NCBI RefSeq assembly: GCF_021155765.1
Contig: NC_060114.1
Location: forward strand, 13,401,501-13,465,500
Direction of reading: 5' to 3'
Length of the DNA: 64,000 nucleotides
From: Diprion similis
Lineage: Eukaryota > Arthropoda > Insecta > Hymenoptera > Diprionidae
Positions within the stretch are counted from its first letter, which is position 1. Each line of letters starts with the position of its first letter. Below the pieces are notes generated by a model that did not search any database, was not told the origin of the DNA, and worked only from the letters and a program-made list of their open reading frames with translations. Position numbers and translations under genes: made by a program. Positions 62,101-64,000 of this stretch are shown in pieces.

Positions 62101-64000
62101 TGCACCTCGTTTTTTAACGCGTTGACTGAATAGATTCCACATTACTAGAGTGCATTCACGTTTTATGCCTGTTTTCGAACTCTTTAACTCTTTGGATATT
62201 GCTCATCCTCGTAAATGATTATCCGATGACTTTCGGTTCTTCGTCGAAGTTACATGACGGGAGTCGTTGAGGACAATGCGCGATACTGGTTCGTATCTCG
62301 TTAACTTTAATATATGTAGGTACACATATGTTTCTAATTTCTATAGGTGAGACTATCTCCTGCTAGATTGTGAACGGATCGTTAAGGATCATTTTCTAGG
62401 AGATATAAGATCTGAGGTGAATTTTTTTGACAGACAGTCTTTTGTTTCAAACCCGTGTGTGGGAATGACTCTATGGAATAATAAATATATTACCCCAACC
62501 CACCACCACCGGGATGCTTTGCCAGCAGTGTTACAACCCGAACCGAATAGCCATATACATACACCTATAATAGACACACGGGAATTCCCCGTGGGCGTTA
62601 GACCAGTGTAGTGTTAGTGGCGCCAGAGATAATCCCACCGATAGTTTCTTCCCTCTTACTATCCCGTACGTCAATCAGGATTGGATTCGGTTTTAGGCCT
62701 CTCTATCGCTGCAGGATGCTGCCTCGTCGATCCTCCAGGGCTCGAGGCGCTCAAACGGTGCCCAACGCCCACGCGTCGGAAGGTATCTATGAACAATTTG
62801 TAACGCTTGACAAATTTTTTCTTCAATTGTACCCACGTGACGTGGAATCATTCGAAAGAGGAGCGATAAATAGAAAATAAAGGAAAGTGAAAACTGCCGT
62901 CATGCAGTGAAGGTAACAACACTCGTATGTAGGTATGATGGGTAGGTACTTTCGTTCGGCGGGTGAAACTTTCAGCGCCATCATGGCAGCCGCGTTTAAT
63001 TCTGTATCTCAAGATGAGGGCGCTGTGGAAGTTAAGGCGGCGGGTAATCCGAACACTGAACCTCACCATCAGATCCCGGGTGATTTTTGCCGGAGTAAAA
63101 CAGAAACATGGGGTACTAGGTACTCGGGAGACGGTCTAATCCCAGCATCTGGGATTCATGAATCTGTTCCATCTCCGTCTCCTTCCCCTTTCTGTGTTCT
63201 TCGTCCCTGTAGGTACACATACACGTGTAAATGTACAAATGTATGGAATGTATTATATGTGCACGTACGTGTGGATGTACAACGTGTACACTCCGCAGAT
63301 GGAAGCCACTTCCATATTTACATCTCGGGAGGTGGTGGTAGCCTCGGCAAAAGCGAAGTTAGAGAGCAGCTAAGCTGATTTAAGCATTCGTTATTATAAT
63401 TCTTGGAAAGCTCCTGCCACCCCGTCCTGACTCCTTCGAAACTCGGAGAAATATACTCAAGTTTTGAACTGTCGGAAAGAACAGTGAGGGAACGGAAAGC
63501 GTGTACGTAACTGTCGGTGACCGAAGAATAAATTTTTTTTACAACTTAATTCAGGACGGAATTTCAAAAACTCGGAAAGAATTTTGGTCACTAAATATAT
63601 GGGGAAAGAGTAGTAGTCCTTGGTTATATTTTTATGTGGTACAAGAGTACCTGGAAGACTTCCTTGGTGAAGAGAATTATGCAGTGCTTACATGTCGCGG
63701 GGGAGCTTAACGGGAAGCTTTTAGAAGGTGGCGAGAGACTCACCCTATAATACGAACTTGGAGCTAGTTAAATGTTAAACATTATGCAAGCAGCTTACTA
63801 AACTTTTCACCGCTGCACTAACAAAAGTGAAAAAAATAAAAAAAAAAACTAAACGACACACACAACTCCCTGACATTCGATTAAGACCCGACACACGTGA
63901 CTGCAAAGAGTGTTGCGGATATTTTTTGTACACCTTGTTACACTCCTGGGGGGAAAAAAACTATTAAAAAATGCATACGGGAAGCGTTTCGTTTATAATT

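Larger units (their letters stand above)
57301..64000. other. Gene desert segment with dense microsatellites
   Basis: Contents: (AC)n at about 57349-57375; a G tract at 57431-57451; (ATT)n at about 57781-57800; (CT)n at about 57991-58031; poly(A) at about 58170-58195; (GA)n at 59135-59183; poly(T) at about 59696-59720; (CAG)n at about 61119-61136; CTCTC repeats at about 61247-61270. The open frames at 60595-60915, 62611-62880 and 62935-63378 show no domain I recognise and no convincing splice context. Confidence 0.35.

Noticed and set aside
62935..63378. 147-codon plus-strand frame
   Set aside because: It looked protein-like near its start, but there is no domain, splice context or promoter, and it becomes TG/AC-repeat-like towards the end.
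1..64000. CRISPR array, bacterial operon, phage or biosynthetic cluster
   Set aside because: No regularly spaced repeats and no prokaryotic gene layout; the intron-containing genes and microsatellites show animal nuclear DNA.

Overview
The window looks like nuclear DNA of an insect, most likely a hymenopteran, although the species cannot be named from sequence alone. It is AT-rich and full of poly(A)/poly(T) runs, (TA)n, (GA)n and (CT)n microsatellites and small foldback transposons. Its genes have short exons split by GT..AG introns and contain no bacterial-type operons.

Three genes are well supported. (1) A nine-exon, plus-strand gene at 12810-17611 encodes a 520-residue SLC22-type (organic cation/anion/carnitine) major facilitator transporter. 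All exon phases join without a frameshift. (2) A five-exon, minus-strand gene at 21911-19824 encodes a 347-residue, membrane-anchored alpha/beta hydrolase of the epoxide hydrolase 4-like group. It has a complete Asp-Asp-His triad but unusual lid residues. The two genes are convergent, about 2.2 kb apart. (3) A tRNA-Leu(AAG) lies on the minus strand at 24878-24959, with a poly(T) terminator directly after it.

The rest is intergenic or intronic. Left flank (1-12.6 kb): simple repeats, a 203-bp TTAA-flanked miniature element (7728-7930) and a partial hAT-like miniature element (from 10296). Centre: foldback elements in intron 4 of the transporter, at about 23.3-23.8 kb, and a long hairpin at 25849-26703. 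Right (26.7-64 kb): about 37 kb with no recognisable gene. It holds a complete hAT-like miniature element (49214-49850) of the same family as the copy at 10.3 kb, many microsatellites, a few GC/CpG-rich islands, G-quadruplex-capable tracts and some exon-like open stretches that I can only offer as weak candidates. This desert could be the large introns or regulatory landscape of a gene whose exons lie mostly outside the window.

I found no CRISPR array, operon, complete autonomous transposon, virus or clearly novel multi-gene system. The most interesting points are the altered lid and nucleophile-neighbour residues of the hydrolase, the paired NRF1-type palindromes inside the transporter gene, and the set of non-autonomous foldback elements.
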